Source of the DNA: Dasyornis broadbenti
Lineage: Eukaryota > Chordata > Aves > Passeriformes > Dasyornithidae
DNA: 64,000 bases
Assembly (NCBI GenBank): GCA_013397935.1
Contig: VZRN01002950.1
Location: forward strand, 60,595 to 124,594
Reading direction: 5' to 3'
The notes under the pieces were generated by a model, which saw nothing but the letters and a program-made list of their open reading frames with translations, was not told where the DNA came from and did no database searches. The position numbers were made by a program, and so were the translations under genes. Positions 1-12,725 of the stretch are shown one piece after another; position 1 is the first letter of the stretch; the number at the start of each line of letters is the position of its first letter.

Positions 1-2221
1 TTTTTTAATGCATGGTTTTGTTTGTAAGTTAAAAGTCTCGGGATTTGCAGTCTTTGAAGCATGGTCAGCCTGCCAGATGGAATTAGTCAGTGCCTTTCTG
101 TCGGAAATCCCAGGCAGATGAAGCAGGATGGAAGGACAGCATTTTTCTCATTTACCAGGAAACCCCCTGTGCTGACACCCACAAATTCAGCCAGAGAGCT
201 CCACAAGACCCAAAAAGCAGGCAGGACTGAAGGCAGGAAGGCAAGCAAAGGGCCAAACCTTTCACATGCATAGATCAGTGTGGCACCACTGAAGGCAGTG
301 GCCCCCAAGCAGATTTACACTGCTCAAGATCCAGCCCAGATGTTTTTGCTGGTCCTTGCCTGAAGCTGTAAGATGTCAGCGGAGTTTCCTCTGCTTAAAA
401 GTCGTACTGAATTTGGCTGTTCCTGCCTCTGACTCACACCATCTTTCCATTTCTTCCCACTATGGCCTGTTTCAAATCTTCCTATTTGTGGAGTCCTCAG
501 AGTGAGCACTCTCACTCCCAGGTGAGCAGTCTCCTTCTCCCATATTCCTGAGTGAGCTTTTGCCTTCCTTCACACACACCCACAATCTCACATCTAAGCC
601 TAAGAAACAAAGTGTCATCTTTGGCATTTTACCAATCTATTTTCTCCTCTCCTATTTGTCTCATTCCTGAGCCCGGTGTCTGAGTGGGACTCAACTATTC
701 AACAACTCAGTCACTTTCCTGAGCTCCCCATGTCTCTGCTAAAAGCTTCAGGTCATTCCTCAGGCAATCCCCTGACAAAATTACACTTGGAGAACATCCA
801 CATATTTCCACATCATCCTAAACTCCACCCAAGAGGAAAGTTAGTACCGCTTGTTCCAAACATGAAACGTATGGATGACAGTCCATCATAAAAACATCAT
901 TGGATGTGGGAAGAGTTTATGAGTGCTAGATTGGAACTTAAAGTCTCCTTGCAAGAGACCAGAGCTAATCATTCACCAGCTGAGACCTCAGCTTCATTTC
1001 TCATGAGGGTTGGAAGGGGCAGTGAGGCTTGCTGTGATGTTGGAGCACAGTGGTGCTGTCAAAGCAACTGTGCAGACAAATGCACAGAGACACCACATTT
1101 CACCTTTGAACTCTCCTAATCTCTCAGCAGCACAATGGTTACAGCATCAGGGTGGTCCAAGAAGCACATCACTTAAGTGACCACAGTGCTCAAACTTGAG
1201 CAATGGATGGATCTCTGTGACCGAGGGATAGATTTCAGTGATGGATCTCTGAGCAAGGTCTTTTTAACAAGGCAAGAGGCAGTATCTCAAGAGCAGCAAG
1301 CATGAGGCAACAAGCATATGCAGTCTATTACTGCTTTTATAATAAATAGCTGAACAACCAAAATCAAGGCCAGTTTTTGAAACCTTCTTCAAAATCCTTG
1401 CAACTTCACCTCCATCACACTAGCAGCAGCCAGCCTGTGGGATAAGTGCTGGCTATCTGCAGGGATGAACATCTTACTTCCAGCTCGTATCACTCTCTGT
1501 ACCAGGTCCTCTGAAACCCCCAGTACATCCACAGAGTAACACTGTCCCGTGGTGATTAAATGCAGCTCCAGGCACCTGAATACATCCACATCACAAAGTC
1601 ACCTGCACCACACGAAGGTAAAAAATAATGCCAAAGAGCTAGAACCAGGTCACAGCCATTGCCAGCACCGTGGTACTGGTGAACACCATGAAAAACCAAG
1701 ACCAGCCAAAGCAAACAAAACTTATTTCCACCACTCAGAATACATGGCAACTCAACAGCTCCATGCACCTTATTCCATCAGGTCTATCCATGAGCCCAAG
1801 CTGCTGCTTCTTCAGTTCCTTGCTCCACATGGTGCTTTCTTAGCGCCCCTGCTGTGCCACTGCTGGAGCCTGACTAGTTCTGCATCTTTAAATTCTAACT
1901 CAGAGCACAGACAACTGTCTTAGGAAACCTCAAACTCCAAAAACATCAAAGCAGATCTCCAAAGAAGGCAACAATGTGTAGCTGTCACCTGGGCTATTTG
2001 TTACTACTGGAGTAAGCTCTGAGGCATGCTCGACTGAGCAAGAAATGCATGCTTGGGGTGGGTAGAGGAGAAGCTAGACTCCTACCTTTGGATTACATTC
2101 TGGCTGCTCAGAAAGATGTGCCACTGCAGAACACAGCATTTGTCTTTCACCCACCTCACACCATCCCTCCACTGTGCAGCCTCCCAAATAGCCTGGCCCC
2201 ACCCATACAAGGAGTCACAAA
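1..2221. other. Intergenic, no recognised gene
   Basis: Only short overlapping open frames on both strands, with no recognisable protein, RNA gene or repeat family. By synteny the IGF2 gene may lie further left, but no insulin-family coding sequence was found here. Confidence 0.6.
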
Positions 2222-2965
2222 AGCACAGAACGAGTAAGGCTGAAGGGACCACAGGGGGTCATCTGGTCCAACCTCCCTGCTCAGGAAGGGTCATCCAGAG
2301 CACATTGCACAGGGTTGTGTCCAGATGGTTCTTGAGTATCTCCAGCAAGAGAGACTCCACAACCTCTCTGGACTATCTGTTCTAGTGCTCAGTCACCTGC
2401 ACAATAAAGCAGTTCTTCCTCATGTTCAGGTGGAACCTCCTATGCATCAGTTTCTGCCCATTGCCTCTTGTCCTATTGCTTGGTACCACCAAGCAGAGCC
2501 TGGCTCCATCCTCTTGACACCCTCCCTTCAGATACTGACAGACATTGATGAAGTCCCCACTCAGTCATCTCTTCTCAAGGCTGATCTGGCCCAGCTCCCT
2601 CAGCCTTTCCTCATAAGAGAGATGCTCCAGATCCTTAATCATCTTTGTAGCCCTCCACTGGACTCACTCCAGGAGCTCCATGTCTCCCTTGCACTGAGGG
2701 GCCCAGAGCTCAGCACAGTATCCCAGCTGAGCCCTCACCAGGGCTGAGCAGAGGGACAGAATCACCACCCTCGACCTGCTGGCCATGCAAGTCTTCCTAA
2801 TGCACCCCAGGATACCATTGGCATTCCTGGCCACAAGGACACGCTGCTGGATCACAGACAGCTTGTTGTCCACCAGGACTCCCACGTCCTGCAGTGGGGA
2901 AAGCCACACCTGGGCAGGGGCTGCCCATACCAGCCTGCAAAGGGGCCCATATGGGCTTTGTTTCA
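2222..2965 (-). mobile_element. CR1 LINE, 3' portion (minus strand)
   Basis: On the plus strand the element reads backwards: GGGTCATCTGGTCCAACCTC near 2260 is the complement of the CR1 3' end. It is followed by the complements of the CCCAGAGAGG-type box, the CTGTTCAGC-type box and the GTGCTGTGCTGAGCTCTGGG segment, extending to about 2965. The 100-codon minus-strand frame at 2664-2966 is CR1-derived and so are the plus-strand frames here. Confidence 0.93.
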
Positions 2966-5900
2966 TTGCTGCAAACAGAAGGGGACCAAAAAGACCACGA
3001 ATGATTTAATTTACTGGAGGTCTGGCCCCATTATGTACTACCTTGTTCATATTTAAGGGATGCTATGAAGCTGCCAACATGGCCCACGGCTGGGCAGAAT
3101 ATGAGTAACCCTAGTTTAGAGGAAGAGGCAACAAAAGAACCTAAGAGAGGTCTGAAACCAGGAAAACAGGCTTGTTTATGAAGCCAAAAAGAGAGTGCAG
3201 CATATTCCAAGACCGAGGGAATATTTCTTGCAACGTTACTTTGCCTTGGCTACCTGGCCACTCTCATATAAACAATGGAGACACACCAAGAAAGCAAGGA
3301 GACTTCACAGAGGTTATAAAAATATCACTTGTGTAATTAGACTGAATCAAAACTCATGACTTTCTGGTTGGAAGGAATGCATGTGTTTCCCCTCTCATTT
3401 CTTTTTCTCCTCTTTTCAGTTTTTTTTCCTCATAAAAATCTAGATAAACAAAAGCCCTAGGATATTGGATGGTTCCTTGCATATTGTTTTAAAAGAAGAA
3501 ACAACAACAACAGCAACCACCGTGGTGAGGAGGAGAGCCTGCAATTGACGCTGCACAGCCCCTGTTTTTCTCCGTTTGCAGGAGCTCTTCTCACCCTTGC
3601 TGTGTCCCGCAAAATGTCCATCCCTATGTCCTGTCCCAGGACAGGATAAGGCACCTTCCCATTGCTCCATGCCTTCCCACTCTTCCCACAGCCACAGCGG
3701 CACTCTGTCCATGGGTTGCATGTATAACTAACTGTGGCAAATTGGATTTACATTCCTCCCTCTCTCCTCAGCTTCACAGGCAATTCACTTCCTGCCTCCT
3801 TATAGACAGATAACTGTAAACAGAAGAGAGGAAAAGATACCCCTCTGGACACTCTTGCCTACCATGACTAGTTCATGAACTCTGCAAGGCAGGGACTTCC
3901 CACTGCCATGCACAAGGAGCCCACAGGCCTGCAAGACACCTCCTGGAAGATCACCCCCACACGTTCTCATTCACGATAGCCACCAACATTCACCCACTTT
4001 CTAAAATGCTTTGCCCAAAAAGCATGAGTGTTGCCAGCTTGCAGCTTCAAAAATGTTGTGTGTGGCCCTAGAACAGAATGATATAGGTTTCAAAATAATA
4101 TGATTTAACCAACCCAAAAGTATTTGGAGTATTTTTCATCTGTTTTCTTATTTGGACCCTCGAGGCTTCATATTTTCAAGTGAAGTTGTTTTCTTCCAGG
4201 ATCAAGAGAGCTGGAAATGCTAGTCTGAAAAAATAAAAATAAATAGAAAGCTGAGAATCTCATTCAGTCTCTTGATTCCAACAGCTCAAATGAAGACCAC
4301 AAGTCTCAAAAAAAATCCACAGACATCATAAGCTTCATGATGATATTCAACAAGAGATGCCAATGTTTAGAAGCATTAAATGATAATTCCCACCTCACTG
4401 GATCTGGTTTTATTTTCTTTTTCTCACCTTAAATTCAATGACTGTTTTTCTGTTCCTATAGGAACTCTATTTCTAGAAAAACAAATCAATTTCTTACCAT
4501 ACATCAAAGGGTGTAATCCTATCTGTCTGCTAATTGCTTTTGAAATTCTTTAGTCCTTGATGCTTCATGAAAACAAACAATTCAACTGAAGGAAAAAAAC
4601 CCAAGTAATAGTCTTAATAAAAAAAATTGCATCAAGAATCCCACAATTATCCTTTCTGTTAGTTTGTTACTGCTCAGTCAGCCCTTGTGTGCCCCTGGGT
4701 TGCTCTCTCCTGAGCCAACAGAAGACGGATATAGGGACAGGGTACTGGAGGGCAAAATCCTAGGGAAAAAACAAAGAGAGCTTGAGTGGAAGAAACTCCA
4801 AGCTCTTATGCCCTCCCTACCTTTGGGGGCTCAGAAGAAGACTGTGGTTTAAGCAGCAAGCTTCAGGGTTCCCAGCTCTGCCCAAAAGATTTTTTTCTTT
4901 TCTATTTTTTTGTCCAACTATCACAGATAAGGAAAAAAAAACCCAAAATAATTCACATTTAGAACAACAAACTTCCTGGTTTTTCTGTCATCCGAGTAGC
5001 AAAAGCTCTCTCTTAGTACAAGAATTAGAAAAATGGTGATCCCTGCTTTCTTTATACATTTGCTGCAAACACACTCTAAAATCATGCTGTGTTCCTTTGG
5101 GGCACATTTGGCAGTATACAGATAGAGGACCTCCATTGAGAGAGACAGAGACACACTTCAGCTGGGTGACTGTATGTAGACATATCATCACTGCCTTCTA
5201 GAGGTGAAACCAAGAAAAGATAGCACTGTGACACACTGTCTCCAACTATTCAAGCTTCAACTGCTCACAAAAGGTGTTGATCCAAAGAAAACATGAAATA
5301 GAAGTCAATGCATCTGAGTGGAAAATATTATAGCAGTCAAACAGGCTGCTCCAATAACACTACCTCTACCCACAGGTATGTTTGAAGGGGATGGGGAGAG
5401 AAGGGGAAAAGAGAGAAGGTTCTGTACTGAAGATCTGAGAAGTTTGGGCTTGTTTGGGGATGAGGTTTTTTCCTGCAGAAATCCCTACCGCTGCTAGGGA
5501 GCTGCGCAAGTCCCAGAATGCCAGAGGCTAATGGGAAATGGAAATATCTATCATGAACTGCTATAAGCAGCCACAGGACCTTCCCATAAACCACTGCAAG
5601 CTCAAAGTAGAGTCATTAACATATAACAAGGTCACGGCACAATCATTTCTGAATGCTCATGGCAGAGCTGTGATGGGTAAATTCATGCAGCATCACACTC
5701 CACCACTGGTTATCTATGCCCATCAATCCCCAGTCTCCTGCCAAGGAGTATGCCTCTGGGTAAAACAGTCATGTGCAAAAACTTGTTCCACAAGCAAATC
5801 AGAACAAATTTTAGGCCTAAAAATTAGTTTACAGGCTCTCTCACTCCAGGGAGCAACAAAATCAGTTTTGCAACCAGTAGAAGCCATCCTCTTACTAATA

Positions 5901-8900
5901 TCTTCACACACATGCACAGAGACATCCACACTAAGCCAGACAGCCCCCAGCACGTGCCATGTGTTTGCATGAAGACATCCAGAAAACAACTCTGCAACAA
6001 CCTCCTGGATCCATTGGCCAGCAGAGATGGCTGAGACATTTCACAAGAAGAAAGGATCTGCTTGTGCAGCAAGGAAGCACAGCTGCTGTGGCAATGGCAT
6101 TTTAGCAGGTCGGATTAGAGTCTGGAAAGCAACATTCCATCTTGACTCATCCCCGCCTGGAGGGTTAGCAGTTCACAAGAGGCCTGGTAGCACGAGGCTG
6201 CAATAGTCATACAGCACATCTGCTCTGTTATCTCAACACATGGACAGCTCCCACTAGTATGATCCACCCCTTATTTTTATATCCACCAAAATACATCAAA
6301 TTCCTTCCTAGCCCCTTAGAAATCCAGTGCTGGCCTAGCTCACCACCTTGTTGGACAGCTCAGTCACTCCAAATTTATCCCGCCAATGCTGGTGAGAGAT
6401 GAAACCAGATCCTGGAGCTCCACAGCCAAAAGCTGGTCCCCCTCCATGTCCCTGAGAAATCCTTTGCGGTCACAGGGACGTCACTGCTGAGGTGGGATCT
6501 ACCTCAGACTGAGGAGGCTGCCTCTGGTTGTTATTAGCTGTACTAAAGATTCAAAGGACACAGAGGCATCAAGCCAGCTTCTACTCCAAAATGCAGAGAT
6601 CCTACATTTGTAGAACATGCATCTGGCCTTCATTAATTCTTAAATGGTCCAACGTGGAATCAGAGTGGGGGGCAGGGAGGGAGCTAACACACTCTACACT
6701 GAACAGGGGACATTCAGGCAACAGGATGTTTTGCTTTGAAGATGTTTCTGATCGGGGAGTGTCTTATCCAACAAGTACACGCTGCAGCGTCAGTAGGACC
6801 ATATACGGCCCTGGGTGCTTATGTAGGACAGATAGCTTCCAGCAAGGGCTTGGCCTCAAAATTTGTCATGGTGGTCATCACACACCTTAGGATGGTTGCC
6901 AGTGGGGCAGGCCAAGCAAGGAGGTTGGAAATTCAGCCATGAAAATGTGATGAGATGGTCTTTCACCCTGCCAAAAGGAGGACAGGACTCAAACACATTG
7001 CCAACCCTTCAAAAGCAGACCTCGAACCATGGGTAGGCTGAAGAAATGAGGTGTCAACATTAATCCTTTCCCACCACATGGCTGGAAGCATGACCATCTT
7101 TTCCCCAAGGCCCCAAGAATAAACAGGTAATTAATTAAACAAACACACTACAAAGATCTATGTTTCCTTCAAGAGGGAAGAGCATCCCCTGTCTGGAAGG
7201 CACAGGGGTGGCAGATTGAATGAGAGTTTCAGTGTAGCTCACAAGAATCAGAGTCCATCTGCAAGCGTGGCTATGAGTGTACATGGAAGGGTGATTCAGC
7301 ACATATGAATATCTACACAGGTGGGTCGCTGAGCACGCAGCTGAGCGTGCTTGTGTGGGCAGCAAAGCACATGGCAGAATATCAGGACACAAGCAGTCTG
7401 TGGATAAACACGTGTGTCAGAAGTGAAAGGACACAGCAGAGCAAGGGGCGTATTTGGAGGAAGAAGTCAAGAACTGTATTAACTTATGTCTTCCATTAAA
7501 TCTGGAACACACCCTCACTTTGCTGTGACACAACAGCCTACAGGGAGAAGTGGCCACTAGCCTGTATCTCATTGGTGGCATTGGATGGTGACACTTGCAC
7601 TGATTTGGTGCTCAGAAATGGGGCAGACCTTGGGTTGACCTGACATCTAAATGAGCAGAATGGGAGCTGTGGGATATGACACTGTAAACAGGAAGGTGTG
7701 AGATAAATAAGAGATAGGGATGGAAGAGATACATTTAAAGTGGCAGCTGCTTTTTAGCTTCATTTCACCTCTTCTGCTCAGCTAGAAATGAAGGCCCCTA
7801 CCCTTTTCTGCTCTCCTATCAGAACAACATCCACTTACAACTCTTCCCTAGCTGATGCAAAGCTTGCTGCATGCCCGTGTTAACACCACAGCTGATGTTG
7901 TCCAGGAAACTGGGGAGAACACGTCTATCATGCTCCAACAACTTGAAGAAGACTGGGTACAAGGTTTCCAGCTAGCTCCTGTCTTAGGAGAGCCAAAGCT
8001 CTTATATGCAACGTGACAATGCCCAGTGATCTCCTTTCCACCTCCTCCAGCTGAGGTTGTGCTTGGTGCTGGACAATCATGTGATGTAAGATGGTGCCTC
8101 CTCCTAAACATCTAGGGCAGTTAGAGGCAACAAAATACATCTGGGAGGAGTGACCAACTTCAAGTGATGTACTCTAGTGGAACAGAGGGAGAAAGAGAGA
8201 ATAAGTTCTCTTCTAGCTCCATCCAGGGTTAGGTGTCTTATGAACTGAACCTTGCTCAGCATCAGTCCAACCTCAACTGCTGCAATCTGTGCCTTTTAGG
8301 GACAATACTCTGCCCTGGTGGTCTCAGAAGAGAGATCAGTCTTTAGTTTCTGCATCCTGATGCAGCTCTAATTTTAAGCCACTTTTAACATAGCAAATCT
8401 ACCTTTAGATATTAGACATCCACAGTTCTGTGTTCCCACTCCCAGGTCAAAAACATACTTTTTCCATTCTGATAACCTAACAACCAGTGAAAAAGGATGG
8501 GGAACCTTTTGATCAGCCTAAGCATTTTTGTTTCCTCCTCAGAACTGGATGTTCCTTGACTAGAACAAGATTTTAGCCCTGCAATTTCTGATCACTCCTG
8601 CTGGCAACTGCCTTTCCCTTTGCTCAGCTCTCCCCTTTTCTCTTCCATTAAGGAGGTGGCAGAAGGCTGTGCCCTACATTTCCAGGGCAAAATACAGAAC
8701 TATCACAGGACAGTGTAGAAGGGATCAGCCCCATTTATCTGGAGCGAAAAAAAAAAGAGCCAAACCCAACCAACTCAGCCCTATTACAGAAACCCAGTTA
8801 AGTACACAAGCTAAACAAAACACAATTAGGTTTCCTTTGGCCAGCCTGGAACATATGGTATTCGTCAGCCAGTCGTGTTCCTCTCTCAATTCTGGCAGGA

Positions 8901-11900
8901 GATAGCTAACTTGTTCCAAGCACTGAGAAAGCTCCTGGAAAGTCAGCATGCTGAGCAAACTTTTGGAGGGGGGCTAGCTGGGGATATAATAGCTCACACA
9001 GACACAGATTTGACAGCATTTCTTCCACATTGTTCAGTGCAGCCCTAGGTTACAATGCCTCTGGCTTTAGTACATTCCTGTTCCACATTGTTCCCAGCGG
9101 TATTGCATCTTAAGTCCTCATTTGCTAAGCACACACACAGTTTGGGGGTTGAGGGCTCCTATCAAGTAGGAAGACATAGGTGTGGAAGGAAGAGAGATTC
9201 CCGTGGATCTGGGCTCTTTAAAAAATCCTAAAATGACAAATTGTTTCAATGAACAGCACAGCAAGACCTTTTTTACACTACCTTTCCAATGTAGGCTGAA
9301 AATGGCTGCTGCCATCCCAGAATGGATTGGTGAGCAAGAAAATGACAGTAAGTACTGTGGTGTCACAGAGATTGGTGCCGGAAGAAAGGAATAGCCTCTG
9401 AATTTGGTCATCAACCAGAAAACTGCTTGAGGAGTCTGGCTCTGTGCTAGGAATAGTCCGCTCTGCTGCAGTTTATAAAGCAGTTAGCAAAGAGCTGATT
9501 CACAGAGAAATGAGCCCATGTTTTCATACAAGGAACTGGAAACCGTGCTGCAGTACAGTAATATCTGCAAAGCAACTGCCACAGCAAAATCAGTTATGTC
9601 TATGGGAAAAGGAAGCTGATAAAGGACTACTGATTTATTCCAGTTTCAGACTGGAAGTGATCAGAGTGCTTCCCACTGCACAGTCTAGGCCTGCATGAGA
9701 GTTTCAGCTGCTTTTTCTGTCCTCATAGTTCAGCCTCATCATTGCCAGGGCTGGTCTGACGCCTTTTGCATAGGTTTGCTTGGTCTGCTGGAGGCCTTTT
9801 GTCAGCAAGGACACCAATTTATTCCCTCCAATGCAGTTACAAGCCAGCATTGTCTCCAAGTTTCTGCACTACCTTTTATCTTCCCATACAGTATTGGCCT
9901 TACAGCATATCTGTTTCTCCTCTAACCCTGTTGATGGACAGCCTGGTTGGCTCAGGTCACTACAGCCTTAGCCTAGTTTTCTTCAGGCATTGAAAAAGTG
10001 GGAAATGTGTAAAGTAGAGCAAGAACATTTCTTCTGATCATTTCAGTGCACTTTGGCCCACCTGTTTGCTGCCAGAGTCTTCCTCGTTTACCTGCTAGGC
10101 ACAGCCATTCTTATTCCTTCGTTGCAGAAGACCAGGGTACTTCAGCTGCCTAACACATGGCTTTTCAGTGACATTCTTGCCGCATCAGGAGCACTTCAGA
10201 ATTACACAAGCTTTTTTACCTGCTCCTTGTAATTCTATACTCTTTGTAGCAGGAGGGATTCCCTCACTTCCATTTCCAGCTTTTTGCCATCCAAGATCTG
10301 GCTTAGGCAATAAACTTCTCTATGTCCTCACTGCATTCACCATTGACACACTTATCAAGTTTACTGGAATTAAATGCATTGGGAAAGCATTTTCCACCCT
10401 TCTGGGTTGCTATTACGAACCAGCCACACTTGCCATAATCACCATTTACGTGCTGGGGCACATCAAGTACTGAAGTGTTTGCAGAAAATCTTGCATCTGT
10501 TTCTCTTAGAAGATTGCTTAGCCCCATCACATTCACAATTTTTGCTGCAACTCACAGCTCCAGTGTGGCATTTCTTTGGGATTATCCATGCGCCTTTGGT
10601 CAGCTCATCTCTTCCACACTCTGGCCTAACAGATGTGTAGCTCTTGCTCTACCTTAATAACAACAGGAGCAATTCTCCACTGAGGCTGATGGGTATAGCA
10701 CACTGCTCACAATCATTTCTGGCACAAGCTTCACCAATGCAGCCAGACAAGCCACCTGCCCTTTGCAGGGAGGGACCAACTGAGTTATGGTCTCAGGAAC
10801 TAAAGAATCTACTGCAGCTTCATCCTTCAAGAACATCATCTATTACCCCCTGAGGAGCTCTGTGGAGTGAAGCAACAGTGCATCACCATCCCCTCCCCAC
10901 AGCAAGGAGACGAGTGTGGCTGGCTTTTGTTCTTATCCACATCACAGACTTCAGTGGAGCCTGGTCACTAAGGGCCATTCATCTCTTTTGCTCTCAGGTC
11001 CTGCTCTGCAATACCCTCCTGGGCTTTCCTCGTCCATCATTACTGGCAATTTCATCTCTGTCTCTTGCTGGGCACTTCCTCCCCTTGCCTTTGAATCAGA
11101 GGGGTTTTTTTCCCCTTCCTGAAAGGAGCTTATAACATTTACTGCATGGTATTGGAATCTCTGGACTGAACAGAGTCACAGTTCAGCAAAATTAGACTGT
11201 TTTCAGCTTCCTCACAGTAGGAAACTGGTCGTACTGCAGCAGTCTCCGTTTTCCTGTTTAAACTATCACATCTTCCTAAGACTCTGTCCTCAGTGGCAGA
11301 GTAGCTGAGGCACATGGCTTCTGAAAGAGGAGATGGCAGTTGCCAAGATTGTTTGCAAAGCCATTCAAAGCAAGAGGGGATTTCACAGTGTTTCCAATCA
11401 GTGAGCAGAGTTCTAGCATTTGGCTTCTTCCTGCAGTCTCCCAGTATCTCTCATTAACACTGGTTTACTACCGCTCCTCCGGGAGCCGAGTGAAATTTCA
11501 CTGGCTTCCAGGATGGAGCTTTCTAATGCAAACCTGGTGCAATGTCCCTGCATGCCCTATTCCAGGCTCTATGACTTCACCAGAGCCACAGCAGACCACA
11601 GCACCCCCTTGGTGTGCTACTTTCAGCACCACAGGACTCCTTGTATTATTTAGGTTATCTCACATGTTGGAAAGTATCACACGGTGTTTTACAGGTCTCC
11701 AAAACTGTTCAACAGACAAACGATGAAACCACGCATACACAGAGATCTCATAGGGCTCTGTTACGTTGCCTAAGCCTGTGCTGACAGTTTTCAGCCTGCC
11801 ATGCATCCAGAATTCCTCCCCTTGCCTGTTAGCTCATTGAAGCCACACAATTTTACATGAAAGAGCATGGTGCCAAATATTCAGGGCTGCCCAGCACAGG

Positions 11901-12299
11901 TTGCTCTTTGGCACGATCCAGATAGGCACAGCAGACAAGCTGCTCTTTCATGCAGCAGTGAGGCGAGTTCTCAAAGACGGACATGTGCAAATATATGCCA
12001 CGTTTGTTTTCTTATACTGGCATTACTCAGTAGTATCTGCTACGGGGGAAGCGCTTCTATGCTGTGAAAACACCTAAGCACGAACATTACTTTTATGTAC
12101 ATGAACAGAAGGATTTGAGAGCCTGTGTTAGCCACTTGTAAATGAGTGTGCCCACCTCGCTTGAAAAGCTGGCGCAGCATGCAAGTAAACGTAAGCATAA
12201 TAAAATATAATAGGAAACAGACAGGCAATAGAATTAAGAGCAGCAGCCAGCTGGGATCTTCTAACCAGTGACATCAAGGGATTGCTGAGGTAATACACT
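2966..12299. other. Intergenic, no recognised gene
   Basis: AT-leaning unique sequence with scattered frames under 150 codons that resemble no known protein. Nothing else was recognised. Confidence 0.6.
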
Positions 12300-12725
12300 G
12301 ATGGGTTTTAAATTAACTGTAACCACTCAGGAAAAAGATCTAGGCGTCACTGCGGACAGCTCAATGAAAACATCTGCTCTGTGCACACAGGCCATCAGGA
12401 AAAAAAGAACCAAAAACTGTTAGGTTGAATAGGATAAAGAACAATACCAAAAATGTTATAAATGCCACCACATAAATCAATGACACATTCGCACTTTGAG
12501 AATGAGCTGAAGCCTGCTCGCCTATTTCAGAGCAGGGATAACAGGAACAGAGGCCAGAGAAGGATGCCAAAAAATGGTTAGAGGCACAAAAAGATTTCCA
12601 AGGTCTTTAGGAGGAAAGATTAAGGTCCAAATGGTTCAATAGCTTGCACTAGATGTGTATAAAATGATGAGTGAGACAGGGCGAATGGGAAAACCTTCAC
12701 TTTTTTTTGCTAAAGAAATCGTGGC
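12300..12725 (+). mobile_element. Ancient CR1-type LINE fragment (plus strand)
   Basis: The stretch opening AACTGTAACCACTCAGGAAA and AAGATCTAGGCGTCACTGCG, then the segment around GCCATCAGGAAAAAAAGAAC, follows the old amniote CR1 lineages found in turtles, crocodilians and birds. In those lineages the encoded peptide runs Glu-Lys-Asp-Leu-Gly-Val near the end of the reverse transcriptase. It is more degraded than the other CR1 copies and lacks part of the middle. Later portions (AAATGATGAGTGAGACAGGG) still align in order. Confidence 0.75.

Noticed and set aside
2325..2966. Open frames of 100-140 codons on both strands
   Set aside because: The whole segment is a reverse CR1 element, so the frames are remnants or shadows of mobile DNA.
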